Source: Mycolicibacterium flavescens (GTDB taxonomy: Bacteria; Actinomycetota; Actinomycetes; Mycobacteriales; Mycobacteriaceae). From it: a stretch of 64,000 nt of DNA. The stretch is from assembly GCF_001722335.1 (NCBI RefSeq), contig NZ_MIHA01000006.1, forward strand, positions 236,613-300,612. Reading direction: 5' to 3'. Of the stretch, positions 17,295 to 26,540 are shown in pieces. The position numbers and the translations under genes are program-made. How positions within the stretch are numbered: the stretch's first letter is position 1; each line of letters starts with the position of its first letter. The notes under the pieces are model-generated. The model saw only the letters and a list, made by a program, of their open reading frames with translations, made no database searches and was not told the DNA's origin.

Positions 17295-18176
17295 TCAGGT
17301 TTGGCGGGGCGACACCTCGGCGACGAAGCGCTCGACGAACCGGTCCATGGGTGCCGGGCCCGCCGAGCGCAGCACGAACTTCGTCAACCCGGCGTCGATG
17401 TACGCGTCGAGCTGTCGGTGCAGTTGAGGCCAGCCGGCCGCGATCAGCTCGGTCGGGTCGACATCGGGCCTGCGCTGCCGCACCGCAGCCAGCAGCTGCG
17501 GCGACGGCTCCCCGTCGGCGACGGCCAGGTTGATCCCGAAGTGGTCGGGCTCCACCTCCCGGCCCGCCTCGTCGGCGGCCCGTTGGATCGCCTCACGAGC
17601 TCGGCGGGCCTCGTCGGGGGTGACGAAGCTGCCCAGCCAGCCGTCGGCCAGGCGCCCGATGCGCCGCAACGCCGCCGGCGCCGACCCGCCCAACCAGATG
17701 TCGAGCGGCTTGCGCGGACGTGGGGACACCGCCGCGTCGTGCACGGTGTAGTGGTTCCCGCGAAACGAGACGACGTCGCGCTCCAGAACCGCCCGCAGCA
17801 GTTGCAGGGCCTCGTCGAAGACGGCGGCGCGGGCACCGTCGGGCACCACGAAGACCTCGCGCTCACCGGCCAGCGCCGGACGCAGACCGAACACCGGCAG
17901 CACCCGGCCGGGCGCCAGCGCGGCCAGCGACGCGAGTTGTTTGGCCACCAGCACCGGATGGCGGCCCGGCAGCACCGCGACCGAGGTGCCGACCTTCAGC
18001 GTGGCGGTGCGGGCCAGCGCAAACGTCATCCCGATGAACGGTTCGACGGCCTCGGAGTAGACGAGTTCGGAGAACCACAGCGAGTCCACCGACCGGGCCT
18101 CCAGATGGTCGACGATCCCGGCGAGCTGTGTGGGTGCGGTGTCGCCGGCGAGCCCGATCCCGAAACGGATTTTCAC
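17295..18176 (-). CDS. LLM-class (luciferase-like) F420-dependent oxidoreductase
   Basis: A 293-aa TIM-barrel flavin/F420 enzyme. The N-terminal strand KIRFGIGL, the LWFSELVYSEAVEPF segment, LKVGTSVAVLPGRHPVLVAKQLASL and DIWLGGSAPAALRRIGRLADGWLGSF are characteristic. Mycobacterial members mostly use coenzyme F420 on unknown substrates. The GTG at 18176 gives a start exactly at the first barrel strand; longer upstream reading adds only arginine-rich sequence. Confidence 0.85.
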   Translation of the reverse strand: MKIRFGIGLAGDTAPTQLAGIVDHLEARSVDSLWFSELVYSEAVEPFIGMTFALARTATLKVGTSVAVLPGRHPVLVAKQLASLAALAPGRVLPVFGLRPALAGEREVFVVPDGARAAVFDEALQLLRAVLERDVVSFRGNHYTVHDAAVSPRPRKPLDIWLGGSAPAALRRIGRLADGWLGSFVTPDEARRAREAIQRAADEAGREVEPDHFGINLAVADGEPSPQLLAAVRQRRPDVDPTELIAAGWPQLHRQLDAYIDAGLTKFVLRSAGPAPMDRFVERFVAEVSPRQT

Positions 18177-18242
18177 TTCGGTTGATGCTACTGCGCCCGC
18201 CCGGGTGCAACAGTGGACCGAAACCTCGAAGAGAACGGAGAG

Positions 18243-18713
18243 ATGGTGGACGGAGCGGTGTCCGTGACGATGGCTGCGCCGGCGCAGCGGATCTGGGATC
18301 TGATCGCCGACGTGCGCAACACCGGCAAGTACTCCCCTGAGGTGATGGAGGCCGAATGGCTGGGCGGGGCGACCGGACCGGCGCTGGGCGCCCGGTTCCG
18401 CGGTCACGTCAAACGCAACGAGATCGGCCCGGTGTACTGGACGACGTGCGAGGTGACCGCGTGTGAACCCGGCCGCGAGTTCGGCTTCGCGGTCCTGCTC
18501 GGCGACAAACCGGTCAACAACTGGCATTACCGGCTGACCCCGACCGCCGACGGCGGCACCGAGGTCACCGAGTCCTTCCGGCTCAACGACTCACTGCTGA
18601 TGAAGGTGTTCGCGGTGCTCGGCGGTCAGCTCCGTCGACGGCGCAACCTCCGCGACATGCGCAAGACGCTGGAACGCATCAAAGCCGTCGTGGAGTCGCC
18701 CGAGGCCGGCTGA
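18243..18713 (+). CDS. SRPBCC (START-like) family protein
   Basis: A 156-aa protein of the polyketide cyclase/START-like fold: an SVTMAAPAQRIWDLIADVRNTGKYSPEV opening, central WLGGATGPALGARFRGH and a C-terminal long helix (DMRKTLERIKAVVE). These proteins bind hydrophobic ligands; the ligand is unknown. The ATG at 18243 has AACGGAG upstream. It is divergent from the LLM oxidoreductase with 66 bp between starts. Confidence 0.82.
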   Translation: MVDGAVSVTMAAPAQRIWDLIADVRNTGKYSPEVMEAEWLGGATGPALGARFRGHVKRNEIGPVYWTTCEVTACEPGREFGFAVLLGDKPVNNWHYRLTPTADGGTEVTESFRLNDSLLMKVFAVLGGQLRRRRNLRDMRKTLERIKAVVESPEAG

Positions 18714-18813
18714 CCGGCGTATTGCACTGCGCGGCGGGGGGTTTACGGCGCATCGGCAGGCGTCGTGACCAATCGGTGCCTGTGCGGACCGGCGTCGGCC
18801 TACCCTCGGCAGG

Positions 18814-20121
18814 ATGAGCACGGCCGCGCACACGTCTTCGCAACATCTGGTCCGGGTCAACGGCGCGCCGCCCCCGGACGTGCCCCTCGCCGACGTCGAC
18901 CTCAGTTCCTGGAAGTTCTGGTTGCGTCCCGACGACTACCGCGACGGTGCCTTCGCCACCCTGCGCCGTGAAGCCCCGGTGTCGTTTCACGAGCCACCCG
19001 AGTACCCGGGCGTCGACGTGGGGCCCGGGCACTGGGCGATCACCCGGTTCGAGGACGTCTGGTATGCCAGCCGGCATCCGCACATCTTCAGCTCGAGCCC
19101 GAGCATCACGATCAACGACTCCAACCCCGACCTGGCGGAGTACTTCGGTTCGATGATCGTGATGGACGACCCGCGGCACCTGCGCCTGCGCAACATCGTC
19201 AGCCGGGCCTTCACCCCGCGGGTCGTCGCGCGCACCGAGGAGTCGGTCCGCCACCGGGCCCGTCGCCTCGTGCAGACGATGATCGCCGAACATCCCGACG
19301 GCACCGGCGAATTGGTCAACGAACTGGCCGGCCCGCTGCCTCTGCAGGTGATCTGCGACATGATGGGCATCCCCGAAGGCGACCACGCGCAGATCTTCCA
19401 CTGGACCAACGTGATCCTCGGTTTCGGCGACAAGGACATCGCGCAGGACTACGAGGAACTGGTCAAGGTCGCGATGGACATCGGCGCGTACGCCACCGCG
19501 CTCGCCGAGGACCGCCGGGCGCGCCCGCAGGAGGACCTCACGACGGCGCTGGTGCAGGCCGAGGTCGACGGTGAGCGGTTGACGTCGGCGGAGATCGCGT
19601 CGTTCTTCATCCTGCTCGTCGTCGCGGGCAACGAGACCACCCGCAACGCGATCAGCCATGGCGTGCTGGCCCTGACCCGCTACCCCGACGAGCGGGCGCG
19701 GTGGTGGGCCGACTACGAGGCGCTGGCCCCGACCGCCGTCGAGGAGATCGTGCGGTGGGCCTCGCCGGTGATCTACATGCGCCGCAGACTCACCCAGGAC
19801 TGCGAGCTGAGCGGGGTGAAGATGAAGGCCGGCGACAAGGCCACGCTGTGGTACTCGTCGGCGAACCGCGACGAGGACAAATTCGCCGACCCGTGGACCT
19901 TCGACGTCGGCCGCAGCCCGAACCCGCACGCCGGGTACGGCGGGGGCGGCGCGCACTTCTGCCTGGGCGCCAACCTGGCCCGCCGCGAGATCAGCGTCGT
20001 CTTCGAGGAGTTGCACCGGCAGATCCCCGACATCGCCGCCACCGAGGAGCCGGCGCGGCTGCTGTCGTTGTTCATCCACGGGATCAAGCGGCTGCCGGTG
20101 TCCTGGACACCGCCGCGGTAG
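18814..20121 (+). CDS. cyp124: Cytochrome P450 CYP124 (methyl-branched lipid omega-hydroxylase)
   Basis: A 435-aa P450. Heme loop YGGGGAHFCLG (Cys383), I-helix AGNETTR and EEIVRW K-helix are intact. The segments RVNGAPPPDVPLADVDL, ASRHPHIFSSSPSITIND and ARLLSLFIHGIKRLPV match CYP124A1 (Rv2266) as I recall it. That enzyme hydroxylates the terminal methyl of methyl-branched lipids, including phytanate and cholesterol side chains. TACCCT (18801-18806), 7 nt before the ATG, suggests a leaderless transcript. No KstR-type box found upstream, unlike the CYP125 gene. Confidence 0.93.
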   Translation: MSTAAHTSSQHLVRVNGAPPPDVPLADVDLSSWKFWLRPDDYRDGAFATLRREAPVSFHEPPEYPGVDVGPGHWAITRFEDVWYASRHPHIFSSSPSITINDSNPDLAEYFGSMIVMDDPRHLRLRNIVSRAFTPRVVARTEESVRHRARRLVQTMIAEHPDGTGELVNELAGPLPLQVICDMMGIPEGDHAQIFHWTNVILGFGDKDIAQDYEELVKVAMDIGAYATALAEDRRARPQEDLTTALVQAEVDGERLTSAEIASFFILLVVAGNETTRNAISHGVLALTRYPDERARWWADYEALAPTAVEEIVRWASPVIYMRRRLTQDCELSGVKMKAGDKATLWYSSANRDEDKFADPWTFDVGRSPNPHAGYGGGGAHFCLGANLARREISVVFEELHRQIPDIAATEEPARLLSLFIHGIKRLPVSWTPPR

Positions 20122-20160
20122 GCATGTGTCGGTGGCCCGTCGGCGGGTAACCCAACGGCC

Positions 20161-21258
20161 ATGCAATCGGAACACTTTCGCACACTGCTGACCTCGACCG
20201 GCCCGTTCGCCTCGGTGTACTTCGACGACTCCCACAACACCGAGGACGCGTCCGCCCAGTTGGAGCTGAAGTGGCGGGCGCTGCGCGAACAGCTCGAGCA
20301 GCAGGGCGCCGATCCGGCGGTGACCGAGAGCGTCGAACAGGCCGTCGTCGACAGCAGGCCACCGGTGGGCCGCAGCGGCCGGGCCGTTGTCGCCGGCCCG
20401 GAGGGTGTCCTGGTCAACGAGCACCTGATCCGGCCGGCCGGCCCCACCGTGCGGGTCTCGGAACTGCCCTATCTGGTGCCGCTGGTCGAGCACGGTCTCG
20501 ACCGGCCGGCCTACGCGGTGGTGATCGTCGACCACGAGGGCGGCGATCTCACGCTGTACCGCGAGGGCACCGCGGTCAGGGACACCGTCGACGGCGACGC
20601 CTACCCGGTCCACAAGGCCGCGGGTGCGGACACGCCGGGCTACGGGGATCCGCAGCGCACCGCGGAGGGCGCGCGCGAACAGAACATCCGGGCCGTGGCG
20701 AACCAACTGACCACGCTGGTCGACGACGCCTCCCCGGAGGTGGTGTTCGTCGTCGGCGAGGTGCAGTCGCGAAGCGACCTCACCGCGCAGCTCCCCGATC
20801 GGGTCGCCGATCTGGTGGTCGACGTCGCCGTCGGCGCGCGGCGCAGCGGCTTCGACGACGCCGACCTCAAGCACGCCATCGACCAGGAATTCCAGCGGCG
20901 CCGGGTGGCCGCCATCGACGAGGCGGCGCAACGCTTCACGGCCGAACTCGGCCGCGGCGAGGGGTTGGCCACCGAGGGCATCGACGGCGTCACGGCGGCG
21001 CTGCGCGCCGGTGCGGTCGAGACGCTGATCATCGGCGACGTGGGGGATGCCACGGTGGTGGCCGGCGACGATCTGTCGACCATCGCGCCGAACGAGAACG
21101 TGCTCTCCGAACTCGGGACCGCGCCGACCCGGACGTTGCGCGTCGACGAGGCCCTGCCGATGGCCGCGATCGCGACCGGGGCCGCGCTCATCCGCACCGA
21201 CGAGCGCATCGATCCCGCCGACGGCGTGGCCGCGATCCTGCGCTACGCGCTGCCCTGA
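20161..21258 (+). CDS. Rv2629-like protein (bacterial eRF1-like / baeRF fold)
   Basis: A 365-aa cytosolic protein resembling M. tuberculosis Rv2629 and the actinobacterial baeRF2 group, which are distant relatives of eukaryotic release factor eRF1 and Vms1. Visible pattern: SVYFDDSHNTEDA at the start, YAVVIVDHEGGDLTLYREG, VVFVVGEVQSRSDL and a C-terminal ALRAGAVETLIIGD module. In M. tuberculosis, Rv2629 belongs to the DosR dormancy regulon, but I see no DosR palindrome here. The role is unknown; a ribosome-associated function is inferred for the family. Confidence 0.8.
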   Translation: MQSEHFRTLLTSTGPFASVYFDDSHNTEDASAQLELKWRALREQLEQQGADPAVTESVEQAVVDSRPPVGRSGRAVVAGPEGVLVNEHLIRPAGPTVRVSELPYLVPLVEHGLDRPAYAVVIVDHEGGDLTLYREGTAVRDTVDGDAYPVHKAAGADTPGYGDPQRTAEGAREQNIRAVANQLTTLVDDASPEVVFVVGEVQSRSDLTAQLPDRVADLVVDVAVGARRSGFDDADLKHAIDQEFQRRRVAAIDEAAQRFTAELGRGEGLATEGIDGVTAALRAGAVETLIIGDVGDATVVAGDDLSTIAPNENVLSELGTAPTRTLRVDEALPMAAIATGAALIRTDERIDPADGVAAILRYALP

Positions 21259-21280
21259 CCCGGGTCCGCCCCGGTCGCGG

Positions 21281-21976
21281 TCAGCGGGCGCCGACGATGT
21301 TGGCCAGCGCCGCGATCGGGGTGTCGTCGAGGTGCTGGCACAGTTCCAGCGGGTTCTCGAAAACCCGTTGGGCGCCGGCGGTTTCCAGCTCGTCGCGGGA
21401 CACTCCCCCGCTGAGCACACCGAGGCTGTCGACGCCTGCGCGCGCGCAGGCCTCCATGTCCCAGACCGAGTCACCGACGAACACGGCGTGCGCGGCGACC
21501 ACGTTCGCCCGTTCCAGAGCGACGTTGACGATGTCGGGTTTCGGTTTGGCGGTGTCGACGTCCTCAGACGACGTGATCGCCGAGACCAGGTGGTCGCTGT
21601 CGAGCACGTCGCGCAGCAGGGCCAGTTCGTCTTCGGGAGCCGAAGTGGCCAGCACCACCTGCACGCCGAGTTTGTGCACCGCCTCCAGCAGGCCGCGCGC
21701 TCCGGGCAGGCACTTCAGGTGCGGCGCCAACTCCTTGTAGTACCGCGAGTGCAGATCCTTGGCCTGTTCACGGGTCGCGTCGTCGGAGTCCGGTGTCAAC
21801 GTCTTGACCAGGGTGGTGCCGTCCATGCCGATCAGCCGGTGGATCCGCCACGCCTCGACGCCGCAGCCGGCCTCCTCGAAGGCCTGGTACCAGGCGTGCA
21901 CGTGCAGATAGTTGGAATCGACCAGCGTGCCGTCGATGTCGAACAGCACTGCCGAGGTCGGGGCCGGAGCGCTCAC
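21281..21976 (-). CDS. HAD-superfamily phosphatase (phosphoglycolate phosphatase-like)
   Basis: A 231-aa HAD hydrolase, subfamily IA. Motif I FDIDGTLVDSN supplies the nucleophile Asp, motif II is LATSAPED, the conserved Lys is in AKPKPDIV and motif IV is FVGDSVWDMEA. A helical cap of about 60 residues lies between motifs I and II. The substrate is probably a small phosphate ester. Its GTG start overlaps the stop of the membrane/coiled-coil gene by 4 bp. Confidence 0.88.
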   Translation of the reverse strand: MSAPAPTSAVLFDIDGTLVDSNYLHVHAWYQAFEEAGCGVEAWRIHRLIGMDGTTLVKTLTPDSDDATREQAKDLHSRYYKELAPHLKCLPGARGLLEAVHKLGVQVVLATSAPEDELALLRDVLDSDHLVSAITSSEDVDTAKPKPDIVNVALERANVVAAHAVFVGDSVWDMEACARAGVDSLGVLSGGVSRDELETAGAQRVFENPLELCQHLDDTPIAALANIVGAR

Positions 21977-22437
21977 GGCCGCCGATGCTCCACCGGGGCG
22001 TCCGTGGTCTTGGTGGCATCTTTTGCCCTGGTGCCGTCACGGGGGTCGGCGGCCGAGTCGCGAACGGCGTCCGTCTTACGGCCGTGGTCGTTGACGCGGG
22101 GGTCGAGCGCGTCGGCGCGGGCCCGCTGCTCGTCGAGTTCGTCGCGCTTGGAGTTCACCGCGTCGCGGTGGGTGCGGGCGCGGTCCTGTAACCGGGCCGC
22201 TTCGGCGGCCTTGGCCTCGGCTTCGGCCTGTGCGGCGCGGGCGCGCGCCTCGGTCTCCTGGGCGACGGTCTCGCGCTTCTCGACGTGCTGGGCCTTCTGG
22301 TCGACTTCGGCGCGGAGCCGCTCGGCTTCCAGTCGACGACGCTCGTTGCGCGCGCGCCGGGCCAGGAAGACGATCAGAGCGACGGCCAGCAGGGCGGCGA
22401 TCGCGACCACGATCCATACGACGACGTTGTTATCCAT
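21973..22437 (-). CDS. Membrane-anchored coiled-coil protein
   Basis: A 154-aa protein with one N-terminal transmembrane helix (about 5-26). A long, highly charged Ala/Glu/Arg helix (about 27-115) should form a coiled coil facing the cytosol, followed by a disordered polar tail. No domain recognised. It is translationally coupled to the HAD phosphatase. A short hairpin just upstream overlaps the GAAGGAG ribosome site. Confidence 0.65.
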   Translation of the reverse strand: MDNNVVVWIVVAIAALLAVALIVFLARRARNERRRLEAERLRAEVDQKAQHVEKRETVAQETEARARAAQAEAEAKAAEAARLQDRARTHRDAVNSKRDELDEQRARADALDPRVNDHGRKTDAVRDSAADPRDGTRAKDATKTTDAPVEHRRP

Positions 22438-22445
22438 GTCGGCTC

Positions 22446-22461
22446 CTTCGATCGGTCGAAG
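22446..22461 (-). other. Short palindrome at a ribosome-binding site
   Basis: CTTCGA and TCGAAG arms with a 4-nt loop sit immediately upstream of the coiled-coil gene. On the transcript the 3' arm shares bases with the GAAGGAG ribosome site, so the hairpin could limit initiation. Confidence 0.3.
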
Positions 22462-22531
22462 CCGGCTCATTGACGAACCCGCTAATTCGTCGGGATGCCC
22501 CCGCGGACGGCGGGTTAAACGAGGACGTCGC

Positions 22532-23776
22532 TCAGAAGTAGCCGTTGGCCGGCGGCCAGACGCCGTTGACGGCGTAGTTCCCCGCCACGTACGCCTTGTA
22601 CGCGAGCGGGCTGTGGCTGGCGATCGTGCGCACGTTGCGCCAGTGCCGGTCGAGGTTGAGGGCGCGTGCGGTAGCCGATGCTCCCCCGGTGTCGAACAAC
22701 CGCTCGGCCGCCGTGAGCGCCAGCCGTTCGCTGACCAACTGCGCCCGCGCGACCGCGACAGCTGCAGCGGCCAATGCCTCCGGACTCTCGTGACTGCCCG
22801 TGTCGAGCAGCGCGTCGATGTCGTCGGCGGCGCTGAGCACGATGGCCTCGGCGGCGGCTGCCTCGGCGGTGATGTCGCCGACCGCCTGCAGGACGAACGG
22901 GTCGGCCGATGCGGAGTCGGCGAGCGAATGCGCGGCCGGTCGCGCCCTGGTTCGTACATAGGCGACCGCGTCGTCGGCGACGGCACGAGCGATCCCCGCT
23001 GTCACGGCGGCCAGATACAACTGCAGGAACGCGGTGCCGTGACCCAAGTGCTTTCCGTCGGACACCGTGGTCACTTCGTCCGGGTGCACCACCACGTCGG
23101 TGAAGCGGGTGCCGCCGCTGGCCGTGGCGCGCTGACCGAATCCGTCCCAGTCGTCGTAGAGTTCGACGCCCGCGCGGTCGGCCGGAATGACCGCCTGCAG
23201 GTCCCTGCCGTCCGCGTCGATCGCTGACACCGCGATGAGGTCGGCGAACTGCGTTCCGGTGGAGTAGAACTTGTAACCGTTGAGGCGCAGCGTGCCGTCG
23301 CTGTCGGCGAGTACCCGGGTCTGCGCGCTCGACGGCGTCTTTCCGTGGCCGTCGGTGATCGCGTTGCCGAACACCAGCCCGTCGCGGATCGGCGGGAACC
23401 AGCGCCTGCGTTCGGTCTCGGTGGCGCGGTTGCTCAGCAGTCGCTCGGCGAAACCGAAGTGCGGCCGAAGTGCTTGGGCCACATTGGAACTGCCGCGTGC
23501 GATCTCGATGACGGCGGAAAGCACCTGGCGGGCGGTGGCCCCGGGGCCGCCGTAGCGGGCCGGAACCCGCAGCCCCAGCAGGCCCGCGCCGCGTAGCCGG
23601 GCCACCGCGTCGACCTGCAGGACCCGGTCGCGTTCGGCGGTGGCGTCGACCTGCCGGAGTTCGGTGACGATCTGTGGGAGCCGGGCCAACCGGTCGGCGG
23701 CCGAGCCTCCCGCCGGACTGTCCGGAAACGGTGCCCGCGGGGCCACCACGACGTCGGGCGCCGACAGGGTCGTCAT
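22532..23776 (-). CDS. Acyl-CoA dehydrogenase-fold flavoprotein (SfnB/DszC-like)
   Basis: A 414-aa protein with the acyl-CoA dehydrogenase fold: LGLRVPARYGGPGAT, then FGNAITDGHGKTPSS at the flavin site, KFYSTGTQFADLIAVSA and a helical C-terminus ending LAYKAYVAGNYAVNG. The pattern fits the SfnB/DszC branch, FMNH2-dependent monooxygenases and related enzymes linked to use of organosulfur compounds, better than beta-oxidation enzymes. Its ATG overlaps the stop of the glutamine synthetase-like gene. The substrate is unknown; sulfur acquisition is an inference from the family. Confidence 0.72.
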   Translation of the reverse strand: MTTLSAPDVVVAPRAPFPDSPAGGSAADRLARLPQIVTELRQVDATAERDRVLQVDAVARLRGAGLLGLRVPARYGGPGATARQVLSAVIEIARGSSNVAQALRPHFGFAERLLSNRATETERRRWFPPIRDGLVFGNAITDGHGKTPSSAQTRVLADSDGTLRLNGYKFYSTGTQFADLIAVSAIDADGRDLQAVIPADRAGVELYDDWDGFGQRATASGGTRFTDVVVHPDEVTTVSDGKHLGHGTAFLQLYLAAVTAGIARAVADDAVAYVRTRARPAAHSLADSASADPFVLQAVGDITAEAAAAEAIVLSAADDIDALLDTGSHESPEALAAAAVAVARAQLVSERLALTAAERLFDTGGASATARALNLDRHWRNVRTIASHSPLAYKAYVAGNYAVNGVWPPANGYF

Positions 23777-25101
23777 GACCGCACCAGATAACGTTGCCGT
23801 TCCCAGTCGCTGACGTGGCCGACGTATTGCTGCCACTCGCTGCGGGCGATCGCGGCGAAGTCGTGCACCGAGTCTTCGCCGAGGATTTCGGCGATCGTGT
23901 CGTCCCGGGTGGCCAGTTCGATCGCGACGCCGAGCGACTCCGGAAGCGCCGTGCCGCTGCCGTAGAGATTGCCGTCGCCCCGTTCGGGCGGACGGCTGCG
24001 GCCCTCGATTCCCGCGATCACGGCGGCCAGCGCCGAGGCGACCAACCAGTACGGGTTCGAATCCGACGCGCCACTGCGCAGTTCGATCCGCGTCGCGGTC
24101 GGATCGGCCTCGATCAGCGAACGCACTGCCGCGCTGCGGTTGTCGCGGCTCCAGGTGACGGTGGCGGGCGCGAACGAGTCGGGGACGAACCGCCGGTAGG
24201 CGTTGACCGAGTGCGCACCGAACAAGGTGATCGACGGCAGGTGTTCGAGCAGACCGGCGATGGCGTGCAGGGCCAATTCGTTCTCTGCCCCGCGGTCGGC
24301 GGCGAACGCCGGCGCACCGTCCTGCCACAGCGAAATGTGGAGATGCGCTGAGCTTCCCGAGTACTCGGTGAACGGCTTGGCCATGAAGGTCGCCAGCTTG
24401 CCGTGATTGCGGGCCACTTCCCTGGTGGCGTACTTGAGCCGCGCTGCGTCGTCGGCGGCCTCCAGCGCGTCGGTGTAGACGAGGTTGGTCTCCACCTGGC
24501 CGGGACCGTACTCGGTTTGAACTCCCTCCAGATGCGTGAAGGCGCTGAGGGTTTCGTAGAGGTCAGTGATCAGCGGGTCGAGTGCGTTCGCGTTCTGGAG
24601 TGAGTAGGCGTGGATGTCGTTCTGAAACGGTGAACCGTCGGGATCGAGAAGGTAGAACTCCAGTTCCACTCCGACTTTGGCGGTGTAGCCGTGCGACGCG
24701 AGCCGAGCCAACACTCGTTTGAGCACCGCTCGGGGATCCAGCAGCGAGGGGCGGCGATCGTGGGTGACGATGTCGGCGATCACATGCCCGGCCCGCGGAC
24801 GCCACGGCACCGTGCGGAACGTGCTCAGATCCGGGACCGCGTAGACGTCGGGGTACCCGCCGTCCCAGTTGGTCAGCCGGAGTCCGTCGACGACGGTGCC
24901 GTCGGTGTTCCAGCCGAGCGAGGCCTCACAGAACGCGAAGCCGGAGCCCCGGGCGCGGTCGAGGAACTGGGTGGCCGGGATGCGTTTGCCCTGAGCGTGT
25001 CCGAACGCATCGCTCCAGGCGACCTCCACCTCTTCAAGGTTCGTCAGACGCTCCAGCAGCCCCGGGTCCGGTGTCTGGGCTGGCACGATCGTGCGGGTCA
25101 C
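23773..25101 (-). CDS. Glutamine synthetase-like (gamma-glutamyl amine ligase) enzyme
   Basis: A 442-aa member of the glutamine synthetase superfamily. Active-site motifs are present: GVELEFYLLD, EYGPGQVETN, SSAHLHISLW, RDNRSAAVR and ELRSGASDSNPYW. It is shorter than GlnA and more like ligases that join glutamate to amines, such as PuuA or IpuC in polyamine and alkylamine use. It is coupled by 4-bp overlaps to an APC permease upstream and a flavoprotein downstream, so it probably activates an imported amine or amino acid. The true substrate is not readable. Confidence 0.85.
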   Translation of the reverse strand: MTRTIVPAQTPDPGLLERLTNLEEVEVAWSDAFGHAQGKRIPATQFLDRARGSGFAFCEASLGWNTDGTVVDGLRLTNWDGGYPDVYAVPDLSTFRTVPWRPRAGHVIADIVTHDRRPSLLDPRAVLKRVLARLASHGYTAKVGVELEFYLLDPDGSPFQNDIHAYSLQNANALDPLITDLYETLSAFTHLEGVQTEYGPGQVETNLVYTDALEAADDAARLKYATREVARNHGKLATFMAKPFTEYSGSSAHLHISLWQDGAPAFAADRGAENELALHAIAGLLEHLPSITLFGAHSVNAYRRFVPDSFAPATVTWSRDNRSAAVRSLIEADPTATRIELRSGASDSNPYWLVASALAAVIAGIEGRSRPPERGDGNLYGSGTALPESLGVAIELATRDDTIAEILGEDSVHDFAAIARSEWQQYVGHVSDWERQRYLVRS

Positions 25102-26540
25102 GCGGGTGCCCCCTCGCCGGCCCGGCCGCCGAGCCGCGCGCCGACGACGGCACCGCCGGTGAACGCGCCGACCAACAGCGCCAGGATGATCCACGCCAGC
25201 ACACTCGAACCGCCCACCAGGTCGCTGAGGTTGGTGAGAATGAGCACCAGCGAGGCGGCCAGCCCGAGCAACCCCAGCGCCGGGGCGATCCGCACCCGCC
25301 ACAGCGAATGGCCGCGCCGGTCGGAGGCGAAGAACACCAGCACGGCGACTGACGTCGCGATCAACAACACCACGAACCCGACCGTCGTGGTCCCGGCGAA
25401 CCAGGTGTAGAACTGGGCGGCCGGGTCCAGCCCGACCAGCGCCGCGAGCGCGATGCTGACCGCGACCACACCGGAGATCCACAGCGACGCCCGATGCGGT
25501 GAGCCGTGCCGCGGGTGCGGATAGCTCAGCGACGCGGGCAGCACATCGCGCTGCGCCAGCGCGAACACGTAGCGCGCGGCGACGTTGTGGAAGGCCAGGA
25601 TGCAGGCGAACAAGCTGGTGAAGTACAGGACCGTGATGATGTCGGTGCCGACGATGCCCAGATAGCGCTGGGTGGTGTCGGCCAGGAACGTGCCGCCGGC
25701 TTCGGTCGCCCGGGTGACGGCCTGCTCGTCACCCCAGCCGGAGACCAGCGCCCAGCTGGTGACCGCGTAGAACACGCCGATCAGCAGCAGCGCCGCGTAG
25801 GTGGCGCGCGGGATGGTGCGTTCGGGCGTGCGGGCCTCGTCGCGGAAGATCGCCGTCGCCTCGAAACCGACGTAGCTGATCATCGCGAACAACAGCCCGA
25901 TACCCAGGGAGCCGGAAACGATCGTGTCCGGGTTGACGATTCCGGTGGACAGCCCGTGGTCACCTCCGCGCAGCACGATCCCCAGGTCGAGCACGACCAC
26001 GATCGCGATCTCGGCAGTCAGCAGCACGCCGAGCACACGGCTGGACAACTCGATGTTGCGGTATCCCAGGTATGTCGTCACCACGAACGCGGCGGCGGCG
26101 ATCAACCACCACGGCAGCGTCGGACCCCCGAACAGCTCCACCACGCTCGCGCCGGCGGGCCCGAGCAGCCCGTAGACACCGGCCTCCATCGCGACGTAGC
26201 TCAGCAGCGCGACGAACGCGACGCCGATGCCGACCGGGGCCCCCAATGCCGTTCGGACGTAGGAGAAGAACGCCCCGGCCTCCTCGACGTACGGTGTGAG
26301 CGCGGTGAAACCGACCGCGAAGAACAACAGCACGACGGTGGCCGCGACGAAGGTGGCGGGAAACCCGGCCCCGTTACCGGCCGCCAGGCCCAGGGGGACG
26401 ACACCGCCGACAACGCCCAGCGGTGCGGCGGCAGCGACCACCATGAACACGATCGCGGGTACGCCGAGGTTTCCGCGCAGCTTGCGTGCGGCTGCGGGCG
26501 GATCGGCCAATGCGTCTGGCGTTGCGAGTGTTTCGGACAA
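25098..26540 (-). CDS. APC-family amino acid/amine permease
   Basis: A 480-aa membrane transporter with about 12 hydrophobic helices. The N-terminal LGVPAIVFMVVAAAAPLGVVGG and central MISYVGFEATAIFRDEARTP motifs mark the amino acid-polyamine-organocation family. The TTG at 26540 is preceded by GAAGGA at good spacing. A GTG at 26573 would add 11 residues but has no ribosome site. It is first in a three-gene coupled operon with a glutamine synthetase-like ligase and an SfnB-like flavoprotein. Confidence 0.85.
   Translation of the reverse strand: MSETLATPDALADPPAAARKLRGNLGVPAIVFMVVAAAAPLGVVGGVVPLGLAAGNGAGFPATFVAATVVLLFFAVGFTALTPYVEEAGAFFSYVRTALGAPVGIGVAFVALLSYVAMEAGVYGLLGPAGASVVELFGGPTLPWWLIAAAAFVVTTYLGYRNIELSSRVLGVLLTAEIAIVVVLDLGIVLRGGDHGLSTGIVNPDTIVSGSLGIGLLFAMISYVGFEATAIFRDEARTPERTIPRATYAALLLIGVFYAVTSWALVSGWGDEQAVTRATEAGGTFLADTTQRYLGIVGTDIITVLYFTSLFACILAFHNVAARYVFALAQRDVLPASLSYPHPRHGSPHRASLWISGVVAVSIALAALVGLDPAAQFYTWFAGTTTVGFVVLLIATSVAVLVFFASDRRGHSLWRVRIAPALGLLGLAASLVLILTNLSDLVGGSSVLAWIILALLVGAFTGGAVVGARLGGRAGEGAPA

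Noticed and set aside
20122..20160. DosR box before the Rv2629-like gene
   Set aside because: Rv2629 is DosR-controlled in M. tuberculosis, but no GGGACTWWAGTCCC-like palindrome is present in the 39-bp gap.
18679..21474. Open frame of about 930 codons opposite CYP124 and the Rv2629-like gene
   Set aside because: It spans several well-supported plus-strand genes and their gaps, with low-complexity antisense composition and no ribosome site.
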